Shown: piece after piece, positions 35,460 through 47,998 of the stretch
Layout: every line of letters begins with the position of its first letter
How positions within the stretch are numbered: position 1 is the first letter of the stretch
Assembly: GCF_039555335.1 (NCBI RefSeq)
Contig: NW_027305499.1
Location: forward strand, 956,501-1,020,500
Reading direction: 5' to 3'
Source of the DNA: Amphiura filiformis
Lineage: Eukaryota; Echinodermata; Ophiuroidea; Amphilepidida; Amphiuridae
DNA length: 64,000 nt
The notes under the pieces: generated by a model
Seen by the model: the letters and a program-made list of their open reading frames with translations, nothing else
Databases searched by the model: none
What the model was told of the DNA's origin: nothing
Position numbers and translations under genes: made by a program

Positions 35460-37045
35460 TAATTTTAGCATAGTGTTGATCAATAATAGAGGCAAGCACA
35501 TCCCCAAATATATTCCTATAAGTGAACTTGAGAAATGCATCAAGGAATTTAAGATCTGGCACAGCAAAACAGAGGCTGTCCACATATCATCCCGCTACTC
35601 ACGCGACGCTGACATTTATTCGTGGGCGATACTGTTGTTGAGACTGTCAAACAGGCCAAAGATCTTGGTGTTCTCGTTGATGACAATCTCTCCATGATCT
35701 GTCATGTTAATAACACTTGCCGTTTCACTTCGCTCGCAAAACTCGCAATATTGGCCGTGGGCGCAAATATCTCGATCAAAATAGTACTGAAAAACTGATT
35801 CACGCATTCATCTCTTCAAGACTCGACTCAAACAATACCATTCTCTATGGGCTTCTAAAAGTTCAGATCTAAATGTTCAAAATGCAGCCATCGGCTTGTT
35901 ACATTGACTACGAAGCGCGAACACATAATTCCAATTCTTAAATCCCTTCATTGGTTGCCCGTAGAGCAGCGCATCATGTACAAGCTTATGCTTCTTACTT
36001 TCAAATACCTCAAAACCTGGCACCTGAATACTTGAGTAACCTCAGCACCATCAAGAAACCGACTCGTGCTCTAAGATCAAACATTACCACGAGCTTGCTA
36101 CGCAAGACTCTTAATACTGTTACTTACGGCCAGAGATCATTTTCGTATTCAGCAGCCGAGCTGTGGAATCAACTCCCAATTAATTGACCTGAAGACTGGA
36201 ATTCCAAGTTTCTAAATCAGTTTAAGGAATGGGATATTAAAGTTTAGCGACGTTTTCACGTATTTTTTGTGGGAGCTGAGAGTACACCAGACCTATCGAA
36301 TTGCATTCTGAATACAAGGAATGTCCTTCTGATATCAAATAATTTTGATTTTTTGAAATTCGCGATATAATACAAATTTTATGACAAATTATTAAAATTT
36401 GATATTTTTAAAATTTTTGATATTTAACAGTCCTCGAAGTAAACTTTATAAATCTAATGATGTGAACTGAAAGTGTATGTAGCTGGGATGAAAGGCCGCC
36501 GATCAATTGAAAATTTTGACCTTTCATAGTATTGATATGCATTTTTTCCCAAAAAGGCCTAATTTTTTTTGTTGGTGTTTTTGGATACATCCATAGGTCA
36601 AAATTTTCAATTGATCGTCGGCTTTTCTTCCCAGCTGCATACACTTTAAGTACATATCATTAGATTTATAAAGTTTACTTCGAGGACTGTTAAATATCAA
36701 AATATAAATTTTTAATCATTTGCCATGAAATGCGTATTATATCACGAATTTCAAAAATCTAAATTATTTGATATCAGAAGGACATTCTTCGTATTCAGAA
36801 TGCAATTCGATATGCCTGATGTGCTCTCATGGACCATAAAAAATACTGTCCAAACGTCCATACCCCATCCCTTAAGAGTTTCACTAAAATTATTTTCAAC
36901 ATTTAACTGTATATGTTGGTTTTACTTAATATATATTATGTGTAGTTTAAGTTGTAAGATTTTGTCCAGCGCACTGGGGTCATTTGCTATATAAGCATAC
37001 CATTCATTCATTCATTCATTCATTCATCCATTCATTCATTAACCA
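35460..37045 (+). mobile_element. 3' fragment of a LINE, interrupted by a TTAA foldback element
   Basis: Frameshifted pieces match the C-terminal half of CR1/L2-type reverse transcriptases: KDLGVLVDDNLSM, then FISSRLDSNN and ILYGLL, NPFIGCP (a shifted LHWLPV region), and YLSNL...TYGQRSFSYSAAELWNQLP near 36025-36180. After the inserted element, non-coding 3' sequence resumes (36876-36995) and ends in an (attc)n tail at 36999-37040. It is a 5'-truncated dead copy. Confidence 0.75.
36226..36871. mobile_element. TTAA foldback element, copy 3 (full length)
   Basis: TTAA is at 36222-36225 and 36872-36875. The arms are inverted copies like those of 673-1330, with more divergence. It sits in the 3' untranslated part of the LINE fragment, so it is younger than that fragment. 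Confidence 0.8.
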
Positions 37046-37375
37046 TTCATAAATCTAGTACATTAGTGATTTTCTCCAAAACTCCGCATTTGTGTCCAAA
37101 TTTAATCTCACCGATGGATTAAGCAGTTATGAGACCCAAAAGTGTCCATAACTCCAGGGTTAAGACCAGCCAAATAATATTTCTCTGGCAGTAAAATCGT
37201 TTAATTAATGAGTGGCTACATCTTACGCATTATTTACGGATTATCCTTTATTTCACTGAAATGAACACTGGCAAAATATAGTCAGAATAAAAGGTAAACC
37301 ATGCAAAAGGTGGTATTGGTATATCATGCCATATGCAAATTTTATATATCCACAAATTTTTACAATAAATCATAT

Positions 37376-37945
37376 TAGATATTAAAATAAGTCTGAAGAT
37401 TAATATCACAACAATATCATGATAACAATAGTATTTAAATTGCGATGTCCCTTGATTATCCATAAATATTACAGCACGAATTTCGCTAAAAATAATTTTT
37501 AAACAGTCTCAAACAAACAAGATGGTCGACTAGAAATGCCAATCAGCAACGACAGATACCACCACCTCTTGTGTGAAGATGAGGATGCTGACAGCTATGT
37601 TAAAATGAGAAGAATTCCCTCTATTGTAGTCATTACATGAAAGGAAAAAGAAGTTTGTATTACACATGCTTTATGAAAGTATATTTTAATTGCATTGAGT
37701 GATCATTTGTGTGAAATAATAAGTCTGAAGATTAATAGCACAGCCCAACCTTCATAAAAAGTATTTAAATTGCACTCTTCCTTGATTGTCCATTTCAATG
37801 AAAATAATGGAAAACAGTCTCAAACAAGATGGCCCACTAGAAATGCCAATCAGCAACTACAGGTACCACCACCTCTTGTGTGAAGATGAGAATGCTGACA
37901 GGTATGTTAAATGAGACGAATTTCCTCTATTGTAGTCATCACACC
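37376..37945 (+). repeat. Two diverged direct repeats of ~250 bp with a short conserved reading frame
   Basis: Bases 37385-37640 and 37722-37945 align (aagtctgaagattaata.cac at the start; gaaatgccaatcagcaac; ttcctctattgtagtcat at the end). Each copy contains a frame beginning MPISN.RYHHLLCEDE.AD. The first reads on to VKMRRIPSIVVIT. The second has gacag then gtatgt, a donor-like sequence, and stops sooner. I do not recognise the peptide. Confidence 0.55.
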
Positions 37946-37969
37946 TATTATCGTTATAAATTAGATTCA

Positions 37970-38130
37970 ATCATGTTTCACCGTTGTTCATCACCGTTTA
38001 ACAACGATGTGGCCGCGTCGTCTGCGTGGTTTACTTCGCGAGGGCAGCTAAAGCTGCCCGAGCGAAGTAAACCACGCAGACGCGCCGGACGCGAGTTGTT
38101 AAACGGTGATGAACAACGGTGAAACATGAT
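37970..38130. repeat. ~160-bp near-perfect palindrome
   Basis: The left half (catgtttcaccgttgttcat ... gtggtttacttcgc) is inverted in the right half around the centre agctaaagct at 38046-38055. It is GC-rich compared with its surroundings. The outer motif (catcacggtttaacaacgg) recurs once at 38431-38450, so this may be one end of a larger element. Confidence 0.8.
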
Positions 38131-38650
38131 TTAATCCCTTTCAACAACGAAAAGAAGCTAAATATCGTATAATTCACGATTATTTTACGAGGAATGTCAG
38201 TTCATCATTGCCACTCAGTCTTACAAAAACTTCGATGATTTCTCTTTTGATATCAGCAATAAAACTACAGAATAAAACGGCAATGTTTAGCCGCTACCTG
38301 AAAAATACTGAATTCAACTTGTAAGCTGGCATACGCACAAAGGTTCCAGGCATGACGAATTTTACGCGCTCTCGCGTAACGCGTAGTCTCGCTCGCGTTC
38401 GCGTATACGCTACAGTAAAAGTGTGGGTTCATCACGGTTTAACAACGGTTGGCTCCTGTACAAAGGTATAGGAAGAGTTGTTGAATATTATATCACCAAT
38501 TTCATCTTTTCATTTTCTACAACACTAATGTCTAATTGCTTCGACTATTAAATTATTTTTAATTTTTGAGAACCATTATTAAACCAAAAGTATGACAACA
38601 TATTGCATAGCAAATACATGTGCAAAATAAAGAACATTCTACACACCACC
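38131..38650. other. Intergenic, nothing further recognised
   Basis: Around 38360-38410 there is a run of cgcg-rich short inverted repeats (cgctctcgcgtaacgcg). No coding signal. Confidence 0.4.
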
Positions 38651-38678
38651 TATAATGAAAGACAGAGATAAAAGACTA
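38651..38678. mobile_element. Left remnant of the palindromic MITE that hosts the array
   Basis: tataatgaaagacagagata then aaagacTA is the inverse of the right half at 56543-56600. Joining left and right through one TA recreates a ~155-bp palindrome of the same TIR family as 21820-22215. The TA at 38677-38678 is the insertion site. Confidence 0.8.
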
Positions 38679-38939
38679 CAATCAAGTGCAAATTTGCTGG
38701 GACACTTTCATAGTTCAATGACCCTCCCCACACCCCTTATTCAATGATGTATACCAAACGCCTCATTTTTTAAATGGCCTATATTTTTGCTCCAACATTG
38801 GTTGGTGGGGAGGAGGGGATTCGAAATAGGTTGGAAACTATACAAATAAAATATCACATGGTGAACTTCATATGACCGGTTTTATTGAACAGAGGGCGCG
38901 AAATATGAACAAGTGTCCCAGGAAATTTGCACTTGATTG
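38679..38939. mobile_element. S element 0 (array left edge)
   Basis: 261 bp; TIRs CAATCAAGTGCAAATTT then GCTGGGACACTT and the inverse with one G/C difference; TA on both sides. Non-coding. TA duplication and 5'-CA...TG-3' ends fit a Tc1/mariner-type MITE. Confidence 0.85.
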
Positions 38940-38941
38940 TA

Positions 38942-40360
38942 TTGAAGAAGACAAAAATAATCTATTACTTTCAGTAAATTACCATAACTCGCAAACGCGT
39001 TGCTCGATTGACATGATTTTTTCACTAATTTAAAACAAATAACATTGCGCATATTTTGGTTACTTTAATTGTCATTTTTTGTCAAACTAAATATTTTTAG
39101 GTATCAAAACGCTGCAATATATGCATTATTTAAGGCATATTTGACACATGATTGCTATTATAAGCGCATTATCTCAAAATTCACTTTTAAAACAATTTAA
39201 AACTAATCAAAATTAAATCATATTGGAAATATAGAGTACAATCAGTTAAAAATACCTACTGAAATAACAAAAAAATCATAAAACAAAACAATTGTTTCCC
39301 TTTAGTTCGAACTCGAGATCTCGGGGCGAGAAGCAAAGCCAGTAACTATATGCCACCGGGAGACTGATGACAATTGCACTCGATTTCGCGTATTTAATCC
39401 TATCATTGCAATGCTACTGTATTGTGTTATCGAGCTTCGATCCAATGAAATCATTCATTAAAACTCATGTTTTGGTCGTATTCAGCATTTATCTAACGTA
39501 TATTTTGAATATACACGGTCACATTATACGTACCTTCCTAACTTTGATATGTTTATTGGTAATTATTCCTCCATTTAAGCCAAATGAGCACGGTCTACCA
39601 TAATGTTAAATAAATATATATTACTTTTTAAGTTATATTATTCTGGTAGACCGTTATTGCGTCATTAATTCTTGTTATCCTTGTTATAAATAAATTCGCA
39701 TGAATAACAACAGCTCAACCATAGTGTAGTGGTTTGCTTACTGCCTTCTGATTATGAGGGCTACGGTTCGAAGCTCATTGTCGCCGATATGTTTACTTTT
39801 AAATCCTGCTCTTTATCTCTTTTTTATTTTTGAATACCAATAATAAGCACATTTAAAATGTGTAATTGTATATAACTGTATATACACTTTTTGGCATGGC
39901 ATTGTTACGTTGAATTAGCGTGTCTGTGATGGGTAGTTGAAGGCCTATATTAAAGAGTTTAACGTGCATTCCGATAATAGCATTTGAAATAGGGTAATGA
40001 ATTTGAAAGATCAATGATGAGACAAACATCATGATTCTGTTCTATTTATTTCTTTCTATTTTTCTTAATTTCTTATTTGGTTTGCTTTTATTATGTTTGT
40101 AAATTCTACCAAAGGAGAATTTATATGTCCACTCTAATATAAGCAATCAATGTGTCAAATATTCCTTGAAAAATGCATGCATTGCAGGGTTTGATATTCA
40201 AAAAATGTTTATTTTAATAAATGTTTTAAAAATTGGCTAATCGTGTAATGCATAATGAAATTATCTTGACATCACTGAAAAAATTATGAAAATCGAGCAA
40301 CGCGTTCGAGAGTTATGGCGATTTTATTGATATTAATAGATTATTTTTTCGCATCCCCTA
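38942..40360 (+). repeat. L unit 1
   Basis: The imperfect TIRs of L (~85-110 bp) can be seen here: taatctatta...ccataactcgcaaacgcg at the left and the inverse of cgcgttcgagagttatgg...taatagatta at the right. One base is missing in gatttcgcg near 39384, which removes the usual start of the 76-codon frame found in the other nine copies. The marker is gattatgagg. Confidence 0.85.
39712..39787 (+). other. tRNA-like (A box / B box) segment in each L unit, shown for unit 1
   Basis: catagtgtagtggtttgctt fits an A box, and cggttcgaagctc 30 bases later resembles a B box. The stems do not pair well, so it is not a working tRNA. On the other strand about 340 bp upstream (39302-39362) a second tRNA-like segment occurs (ggtggcatatagttactggc, gagttcgaact). 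Together they give each L two divergent pol III-like promoters. Equivalent positions exist in all ten units. Confidence 0.45.
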
Positions 40361-40368
40361 TACATGTA
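40361..40368. other. TACATGTA junction L1/L2 (excision-type footprint)
   Basis: The junction reads ccccta-TACATGTA-ttgaag, where S-bearing junctions read ccccta-TA-S-TA-ttgaag. The CATG equals the two outermost bases of each S end. Confidence 0.8.
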
Positions 40369-41786
40369 TTGAAGAAGACAAAAAATAATCTATTACTTTC
40401 AGTAAAATTACCATAACTCGCAAACGCGTTGCTCGATTGACATGATTTTTTCACTAATTTAAAACAAATAACATTGCGCATATTTTGGTTACTTTAATTG
40501 TCATTTTTTGTCAAACTAAATATTTTTAGGTATCAAAACGCTGCAATATATGCATTATTTAAGGCATATTTGACACATGATTGCTATTATAAGCGCATTA
40601 TCTCAAAATTCACTTTTAAAACAATTTAAAACTAATCAAAATTAAATCATATTGGAAATATAGAGTACAATCAGTTAAAAATACCTACTGAAATAACAAA
40701 AAAAATCATAAAACAAAACAATTGTTTCCCTTTAGTTCGAACTCGAGATCTCGGGGGCGAGAAGCAAAGCCAGTAACTATATGCCACCGGGAGACTGATG
40801 ACAATTGCACTCGATTTCAGCGTATTTAATCCTATCATTGCAATGCTACTGTATTGTGTTATCGAGCTTCGATCCAATGAAATCATTCATTAAAACTCAT
40901 GTTTTGGTCGTATTCAGCATTTATCTAACGTATATTTTGAATATACACGGTCACATTATACGTACCTTCCTAACTTTGATATGTTTATTGGTAATTATTC
41001 CTCCATTTAAGCCAAATGAGCACGGTCTACCATAATGTTAAATAAATATATATTACTTTTTAAGTTATATTATTCTGGTAGACCGTTATTGCGTCATTAA
41101 TTCTTGTTATCCTTGTTATAAATAAATTCGCATGAATAACAACAGCTCAACCATAGTGTAGTGGTTTGCTTACTGCCTTCTGATCATGAGGGCTACGGTT
41201 CGAAGCTCATTGTCGCCGATATGTTTACTTTTAAATCCTGCTCTTTATCTCTTTTTTATTTTTGAATACCAATAATAAGCACATTTAAAATGTGTAATTG
41301 TATATAACTGTATATACACTTTTTGGCATGGCATTGTTACGTTGAATTAGCGTGTCTGTGATGGGTAGTTGAAGGCCTATATTAAAGAGTTTAACGTGCA
41401 TTCCGATAATAGCATTTGAAATAGGGTAATGAATTTGAAAGATCAATGATGAGACAAACATCATGATTCTGTTCTATTTATTTCTATATTTTCTTAATTT
41501 CTTATTTGGTTTGCTTTTATTATGTTTGTAAATTCTACCAAAGGAGAATTTATATGTCCACTCTAATATAAGCAATCAATGTGTCAAATATTCCTTGAAA
41601 AATGCATGCATTGCAGGGTTTGATATTCAAAAAATGTTTATTTTAATAAATGTTTTAAAATTGGCTAATCGTGTAATGCATAATGAAATTATCTTGACAT
41701 CACTGAAAAATTATGAAAATCGAGCAACGCGTTCGAGAGTTATGGCGATTTTATTGATATTAATAGATTATTTTTCGCATCCCCTA
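40369..41786 (+). repeat. L unit 2
   Basis: Contains the 76-codon frame (40805-41035) and, because of an extra G in ctcgggggcg, an intact antisense frame of 71 codons (40886-40671). The marker is gatcatgagg. Confidence 0.85.
40805..41035 (+). CDS. Hypothetical 76-aa two-segment membrane peptide, representative copy in L unit 2
   Basis: The frame reads MHSISAYLILSLQCYCIVLS and ends PPFKPNEHGLP. It has two hydrophobic stretches that could cross a membrane. It is present in L units 2-10 almost unchanged and lost at its start in unit 1. Because the units are very young duplicates, conservation is not evidence of selection, and there is no family match I recognise. It may be a chance frame in AT-rich sequence. 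Confidence 0.2.
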   Translation: MHSISAYLILSLQCYCIVLSSFDPMKSFIKTHVLVVFSIYLTYILNIHGHIIRTFLTLICLLVIIPPFKPNEHGLP

Positions 41787-41788
41787 TA

Positions 41789-42049
41789 CAATCAAGTGCA
41801 AATTTGCTGGGACACTTTCATAGTTCAATGACCTCCCCGCACCCCTTATTCAATGTTGTATACCAAACGCCTCATTTTTTAAATGGCCTATATTTTTGCT
41901 CCAACATTGGTTGGTGGGGAGGAGGGGATTCGAAATAGGTTGGAAACTATACAAATAAAATATCACATGGTGAACTTCATATGACCGGTTTTATTGAACA
42001 GAGGGCGCGAAATATGAACAAGTGTCCCAGGGAAATTTGCACTTGATTG
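41789..42049. mobile_element. S element 1
   Basis: It lies at the L2/L3 junction between ccccta-TA and TA-ttgaag. Very similar to S0; gives one extra g in the right TIR (cccaggg). Confidence 0.85.
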
Positions 42050-42051
42050 TA

Positions 42052-43468
42052 TTGAAGAAGACAAAATAATCTATTACTTTCAGTAAAATTACCATAACTC
42101 GCAAACGCGTTGCTCGATTGACATGATTTTTTCACTAATTTAAAACAAATAACATTGCGCATATTTTGGTTACTTTAATTGTCATTTTTTTTCAAACTAA
42201 ATATTTTTAGGTATCAAAACGCTGCAATATATGCATTATTTAAGGCATATTTGACACATGATTGCTATTATAAGCGCATTATCTCAAAATTCACTTTTAA
42301 AACAATTTAAAACTAATCAAAATTAAATCATATTGGAAATATAGAGTACAATCAGTTAAAAATACCTACTGAAATAACAAAAAAATCATAAAACAAAACA
42401 ATTGTTTCCCTTTAGTTCGAACTCGAGATCTCGGGGCGAGAAGCAAAGCCAGTAACTATATGCCACCGGGAGACTGATGACAATTGCACTCGATTTCAGC
42501 GTATTTAATCCTATCATTGCAATGCTACTGTATTGTGTTATCGAGCTTCGATCCAATGAAATCATTCATTAAAACTCATGTTTTGGTCGTATTCAGCATT
42601 TATCTAACGTATATTTTGAATATACACGGTCACATTATACGTACCTTCCTAACTTTGATATGTTTATTGGTAATTATTCCTCCATTTAAGCCAAATGAGC
42701 ACGGTCTACCATAATGTTAAATAAATATATATTACTTTTTAAGTTATATTATTCTGGTAGACCGTTATTGCGTCATTAATTCTTGTTATCCTTGTTATAA
42801 ATAAATTCGCATGAATAACAACAGCTCAACCATAGTGTAGTGGTTTGCTTACTGCCTTCTGATTATGAGGGCTACGGTTCGAAGCTCATTGTCGCCGATA
42901 TGTTTACTTTTAAATCCTGCTCTTTATCTCTTTTTTTATTTTTGAATACCAATAATAAGCACATTTAAAATGTGTAATTGTATATAACTGTATATACACT
43001 TTTTGGCATGGCATTGTTACGTTGAATTAGCGTGTCTGTGATGGGTAGTTGAAGGCCTATATTAAAGAGTTTAACGTGCATTCCGATAATAGCATTTGAA
43101 ATAGGGTAATGAATTTGAAAGATCAATGATGAGACAAACATCATGATTCTGTTCTATTTATTTCTATATTTTCTTAATTTCTTATTTGGTTTGCTTTTAT
43201 TATGTTTGTAAATTCTACCAAAGGAGAATTTATATGTCCACTCTAATATAAGCAATCAATGTGTCAAATATTCCTTGAAAAATGCATGCATTGCAGGGTT
43301 TGATATTCAAAAAATGTTTATTTTAATAAATGTTTTAAAAATTGGCTAATCGTGTAATGCATAATGAAATTATCTTGACATCACTGAAAAAATTATGAAA
43401 ATCGAGCAACGCGTTCGAGAGTTATGGCGATTTTATTGATATTAATAGATTATTTTTCGCATCCCCTA
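42052..43468 (+). repeat. L unit 3
   Basis: 76-codon frame at 42484-42714; marker gattatgagg; antisense frame broken by the shorter G run. Confidence 0.85.
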
Positions 43469-43476
43469 TACATGTA
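43469..43476. other. TACATGTA junction L3/L4
   Basis: Same 8 bases and same flanks as at L1/L2. Confidence 0.8.
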
Positions 43477-44895
43477 TTGAAGAAGACAAAAAATAATCTA
43501 TTACTTTCAGTAAAATTACCATAACTCGCAAACGCGTTGCTCGATTGACATGATTTTTTCACTAATTTAAAACAAATAACATTGCGCATATTTTGGTTAC
43601 TTTAATTGTCATTTTTTGTCAAACTAAATATTTTTAGGTATCAAAACGCTGCAATATATGCATTATTTAAGGCATATTTGACACATGATTGCTATTATAA
43701 GCGCATTATCTCAAAATTCACTTTTAAAACAATTTAAAACTAATCAAAATTAAATCATATTGGAAATATAGAGTACAATCAGTTAAAAATACCTACTGAA
43801 ATAACAAAAAAAATCATAAAACAAAACAATTGTTTCCCTTTAGTTCGAACTCGAGATCTCGGGGCGAGAAGCAAAGCCAGTAACTATATGCCACCGGGAG
43901 ACTGATGACAATTGCACTCGATTTCAGCGTATTTAATCCTATCATTGCAATGCTACTGTATTGTGTTATCGAGCTTCGATCCAATGAAATCATTCATTAA
44001 AACTCATGTTTTGGTCGTATTCAGCATTTATCTAACGTATATTTTGAATATACACGGTCACATTATACGTACCTTCCTAACTTTGATATGTTTATTGGTA
44101 ATTATTCCTCCATTTAAGCCAAATGAGCACGGTCTACCATAATGTTAAATAAATATATATTACTTTTTAAGTTATATTATTCTGGTAGACCGTTATTGCG
44201 TCATTAATTCTTGTTATCCTTGTTATAAATAAATTCGCATGAATAACAACAGCTCAACCATAGTGTAGTGGTTTGCTTACTGCCTTCTGATCATGAGGGC
44301 TACGGTTCGAAGCTCATTGTCGCCGATATGTTTACTTTTAAATCCTGCTCTTTATCTCTTTTTTATTTTTGAATACCAATAATAAGCACATTTAAAATGT
44401 GTAATTGTATATAACTGTATATACACTTTTTGGCATGGCATTGTTACGTTGAATTAGCGTGTCTGTGATGGGTAGTTGAAGGCCTATATTAAAGAGTTTA
44501 ACGTGCATTCCGATAATAGCATTTGAAATAGGGTAATGAATTTGAAAGATCAATGATGAGACAAACATCATGATTCTGTTCTATTTATTTCTATATTTTC
44601 TTAATTTCTTATTTGGTTTGCTTTTATTATGTTTGTAAATTCTACCAAAGGAGAATTTATATGTCCACTCTAATATAAGCAATCAATGTGTCAAATATTC
44701 CTTGAAAAATGCATGCATTGCAGGGTTTGATATTCAAAAAATGTTTATTTTAATAAATGTTTTAAAAATTGGCTAATCGTGTAATGCATAATGAAATTAT
44801 CTTGACATCACTGAAAAAATTATGAAAATCGAGCAACGCGTTCGAGAGTTATGGCGATTTTATTGATATTAATAGATTATTTTTCGCATCCCCTA
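43477..44895 (+). repeat. L unit 4
   Basis: 76-codon frame at 43912-44142; marker gatcatgagg. Confidence 0.85.
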
Positions 44896-44897
44896 TA

Positions 44898-45156
44898 CAA
44901 TCAAGTGCAAATTTGCTGGGACACTTTCATAGTTCAATGACCCTCCCCGCACCCCTTATTCAATGTTGTATACCAAACGCCTCATTTTTAAATGGCCTAT
45001 ATTTTTGCTCCAACATTGGTTGGTGGGGAGGAGGATTCGAAATAGGTTGGAAACTATACAAATAAAATATCACATGGTGAACTTCATATGACCGGTTTTA
45101 TTGAACAGAGGGCGCGAAATATGAACAAGTGTCCCAGGGAAATTTGCACTTGATTG
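44898..45156. mobile_element. S element 2
   Basis: L4/L5 junction. Small indels in the T and G runs only (ggaggaggattc instead of ggaggaggggattc). Confidence 0.85.
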
Positions 45157-45158
45157 TA

Positions 45159-46572
45159 TTGAAGAAAAAAAAAAATAATCTATTACTTTCAGTAAAATTA
45201 CCATAACTCGCAAACGCGTTGCTCGATTGACATGATTTTTTCACTAATTTAAAACAAATAACATTGCGCATATTTTGGTTACTTTAATTGTCATTTTTTT
45301 CAAACTAAATATTTTTAGGTATCAAAACGCTGCAATATATGCATTATTTAAGGCATATTTGACACATGATTGCTATTATAAGCGCATTATCTCAAAATTC
45401 ACTTTTAAAACAATTTAAAACTAATCAAAATTAAATCATATTGGAAATATAGAGTACAATCAGTTAAAAATACCTACTGAAATAACAAAAAATCATAAAA
45501 CAAAACAATTGTTTCCCTTTAGTTCGAACTCGAGATCTCGGGGCGAGAAGCAAAGCCAGTAACTATATGCCACCGGGAGACTGATGACAATTGCACTCGA
45601 TTTCAGCGTATTTAATCCTATCATTGCAATGCTACTGTATTGTGTTATCGAGCTTCGATCCAATGAAATCATTCATTAAAACTTATGTTTTGGTCGTATT
45701 CAGCATTTATCTAACGTATATTTTGAATATACACGGTCACATTATACGTACCTTCCTAACTTTGATATGTTTATTGGTAATTATTCCTCCATTTAAGCCA
45801 AATGAGCACGGTCTACCATAATGTTAAATAAATATATATTACTTTTTAAGTTATATTATTCTGGTAGACCGTTATTGCGTCATTAATTCTTGTTATCCTT
45901 GTTATAAATAAATTCGCATGAATAACAACAGCTCAACCATAGTGTAGTGGTTTGCTTACTGCCTTCTGATTATGAGGGCTACGGTTCGAAGCTCATTGTC
46001 GCCGATATGTTTACTTTTAAATCCTGCTCTTTATCTCTTTTTTTATTTTTGAATACCAATAATAAGCACATTTAAAATGTGTAATTGTATATAACTGTAT
46101 ATACACTTTTTGGCATGGCATTGTTACGTTGAATTAGCGTGTCTGTGATGGGTAGTTGAAGGCCTATATTAAAGAGTTTAACGTGCATTCCGATAATAGC
46201 ATTTGAAATAGGGTAATGAATTTGAAAGATCAATGATGAGACAAACATCATGATTCTGTTCTATTTATTTCTATATTTTCTTAATTTCTTATTTGGTTTG
46301 CTTTTATTATGTTTGTAAATTCTACCAAAGGAGAATTTATATGTCCACTCTAATATAAGCAATCAATGTGTCAAATATTCCTTGAAAAATGCATGCATTG
46401 CAGGGTTTGATATTCAAAAAATGTTTATTTTAATAAATGTTTTAAAATTGGCTAATCGTGTAATGCATAATGAAATTATCTTGACATCACTGAAAAATTA
46501 TGAAAATCGAGCAACGCGTTCGAGAGTTATGGCGATTTTATTGATATTAATAGATTATTTTTCGCATCCCTA
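45159..46572 (+). repeat. L unit 5
   Basis: 76-codon frame at 45591-45821 with one amino-acid change (His to Tyr at the 32nd codon region, KTYVLV). The left edge has an A run (gaagaaaaaaaaaa) in place of gaagaagac; marker gattatgagg. Confidence 0.85.
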
Positions 46573-46580
46573 TACATGTA
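46573..46580. other. TACATGTA junction L5/L6
   Basis: Same 8 bases; the preceding C run is one shorter (catccctaTACATGTA). Confidence 0.8.
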
Positions 46581-47996
46581 TTGAAGAAGACAAAAATAAT
46601 CTATTACTTTCAGTAAAATTACCATAACTCGCAAACGCGTTGCTCGATTGACCTGATTCTTTCCCTCATTTAAAACAAATAACATTGCGCCTATTTTCGT
46701 TACTTTAATTGTCATTTTTGTCAAACTAAATATTTTAGGTATCAAAACGCTGCAATATATGCATTATTTAAGGCATATTTGACACATGATTGCTATTATA
46801 AGCGCATTATCTCAAAATTCACTTTTAAAACAATTTAAAACTAATCAAAATTAAATCATATTGGAAATATAGAGTACAATCAGTTAAAAATACCTACTGA
46901 AATAACAAAAAAAATCATAAAACAAAACAATTGTTTCCCTTTAGTTCGAACTCGAGATCTCGGGGGCGAGAAGCAAAGCCAGTAACTATATGCCACCGGG
47001 AGACTGATGACAATTGCACTCGATTTCAGCGTATTTAATCCTATCATTGCAATGCTACTGTATTGTGTTATCGAGCTTCGATCCAATGAAATCATTCATT
47101 AAAACTCATGTTTTGGTCGTATTCAGCATTTATCTAACGTATATTTTGAATATACACGGTCACATTATACGTACCTTCCTAACTTTGATATGTTTATTGG
47201 TAATTATTCCTCCATTTAAGCCAAATGAGCACGGTCTACCATAATGTTAAATAAATATATATTACTTTTTAAGTTATATTATTCTGGTAGACCGTTATTG
47301 CGTCATTAATTCTTGTTATCCTTGTTATAAATAAATTCGCATGAATAACAACAGCTCAACCATAGTGTAGTGGTTTGCTTACTGCCTTCTGATCATGAGG
47401 GCTACGGTTCGAAGCTCATTGTCGCCGATATGTTTACTTTTAAATCCTGCTCTTTATCTCTTTTTTATTTTTGAATACCAATAATAAGCACATTTAAAAT
47501 GTGTAATTGTATATAACTGTATATACACTTTTTGGCATGGCATTGTTACGTTGAATTAGCGTGTCTGTGATGGGTAGTTGAAGGCCTATATTAAAGAGTT
47601 TAACGTGCATTCCGATAATAGCATTTGAAATAGGGTAATGAATTTGAAAGATCAATGATGAGACAAACATCATGATTCTGTTCTATTTATTTCTATATTT
47701 TCTTAATTTCTTATTTGGTTTGCTTTTATTATGTTTGTAAATTCTACCAAAGGAGAATTTATATGTCCACTCTAATATAAGCAATCAATGTGTCAAATAT
47801 TCCTTGAAAATGCATGCATTGCAGGGTTTGATATTCAAAAAAATGTTTATTTTAATAAATGTTTTAAAAATTGGCTAATCGTGTAATGCATAATGAAATT
47901 ATCTTGACATCACTGAAAAATTATGAAAATCGAGCAACGCGTTCGAGAGTTATGGCGATTTTATTGATATTAATAGATTATTTTTCGCATCCCCTA
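46581..47996 (+). repeat. L unit 6
   Basis: The left TIR has several private changes (gacctgattctttccctc, gcgcctattttcg). 76-codon frame at 47014-47244; the antisense 71-codon frame is intact; marker gatcatgagg. Confidence 0.85.
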
Positions 47997-47998
47997 TA

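Noticed and set aside
40361-40368. TACATGTA as the original junction into which S later inserted
   Set aside because: S-bearing junctions have only TA on each side and no leftover CATG, so the footprint direction (S lost) fits better than gain.
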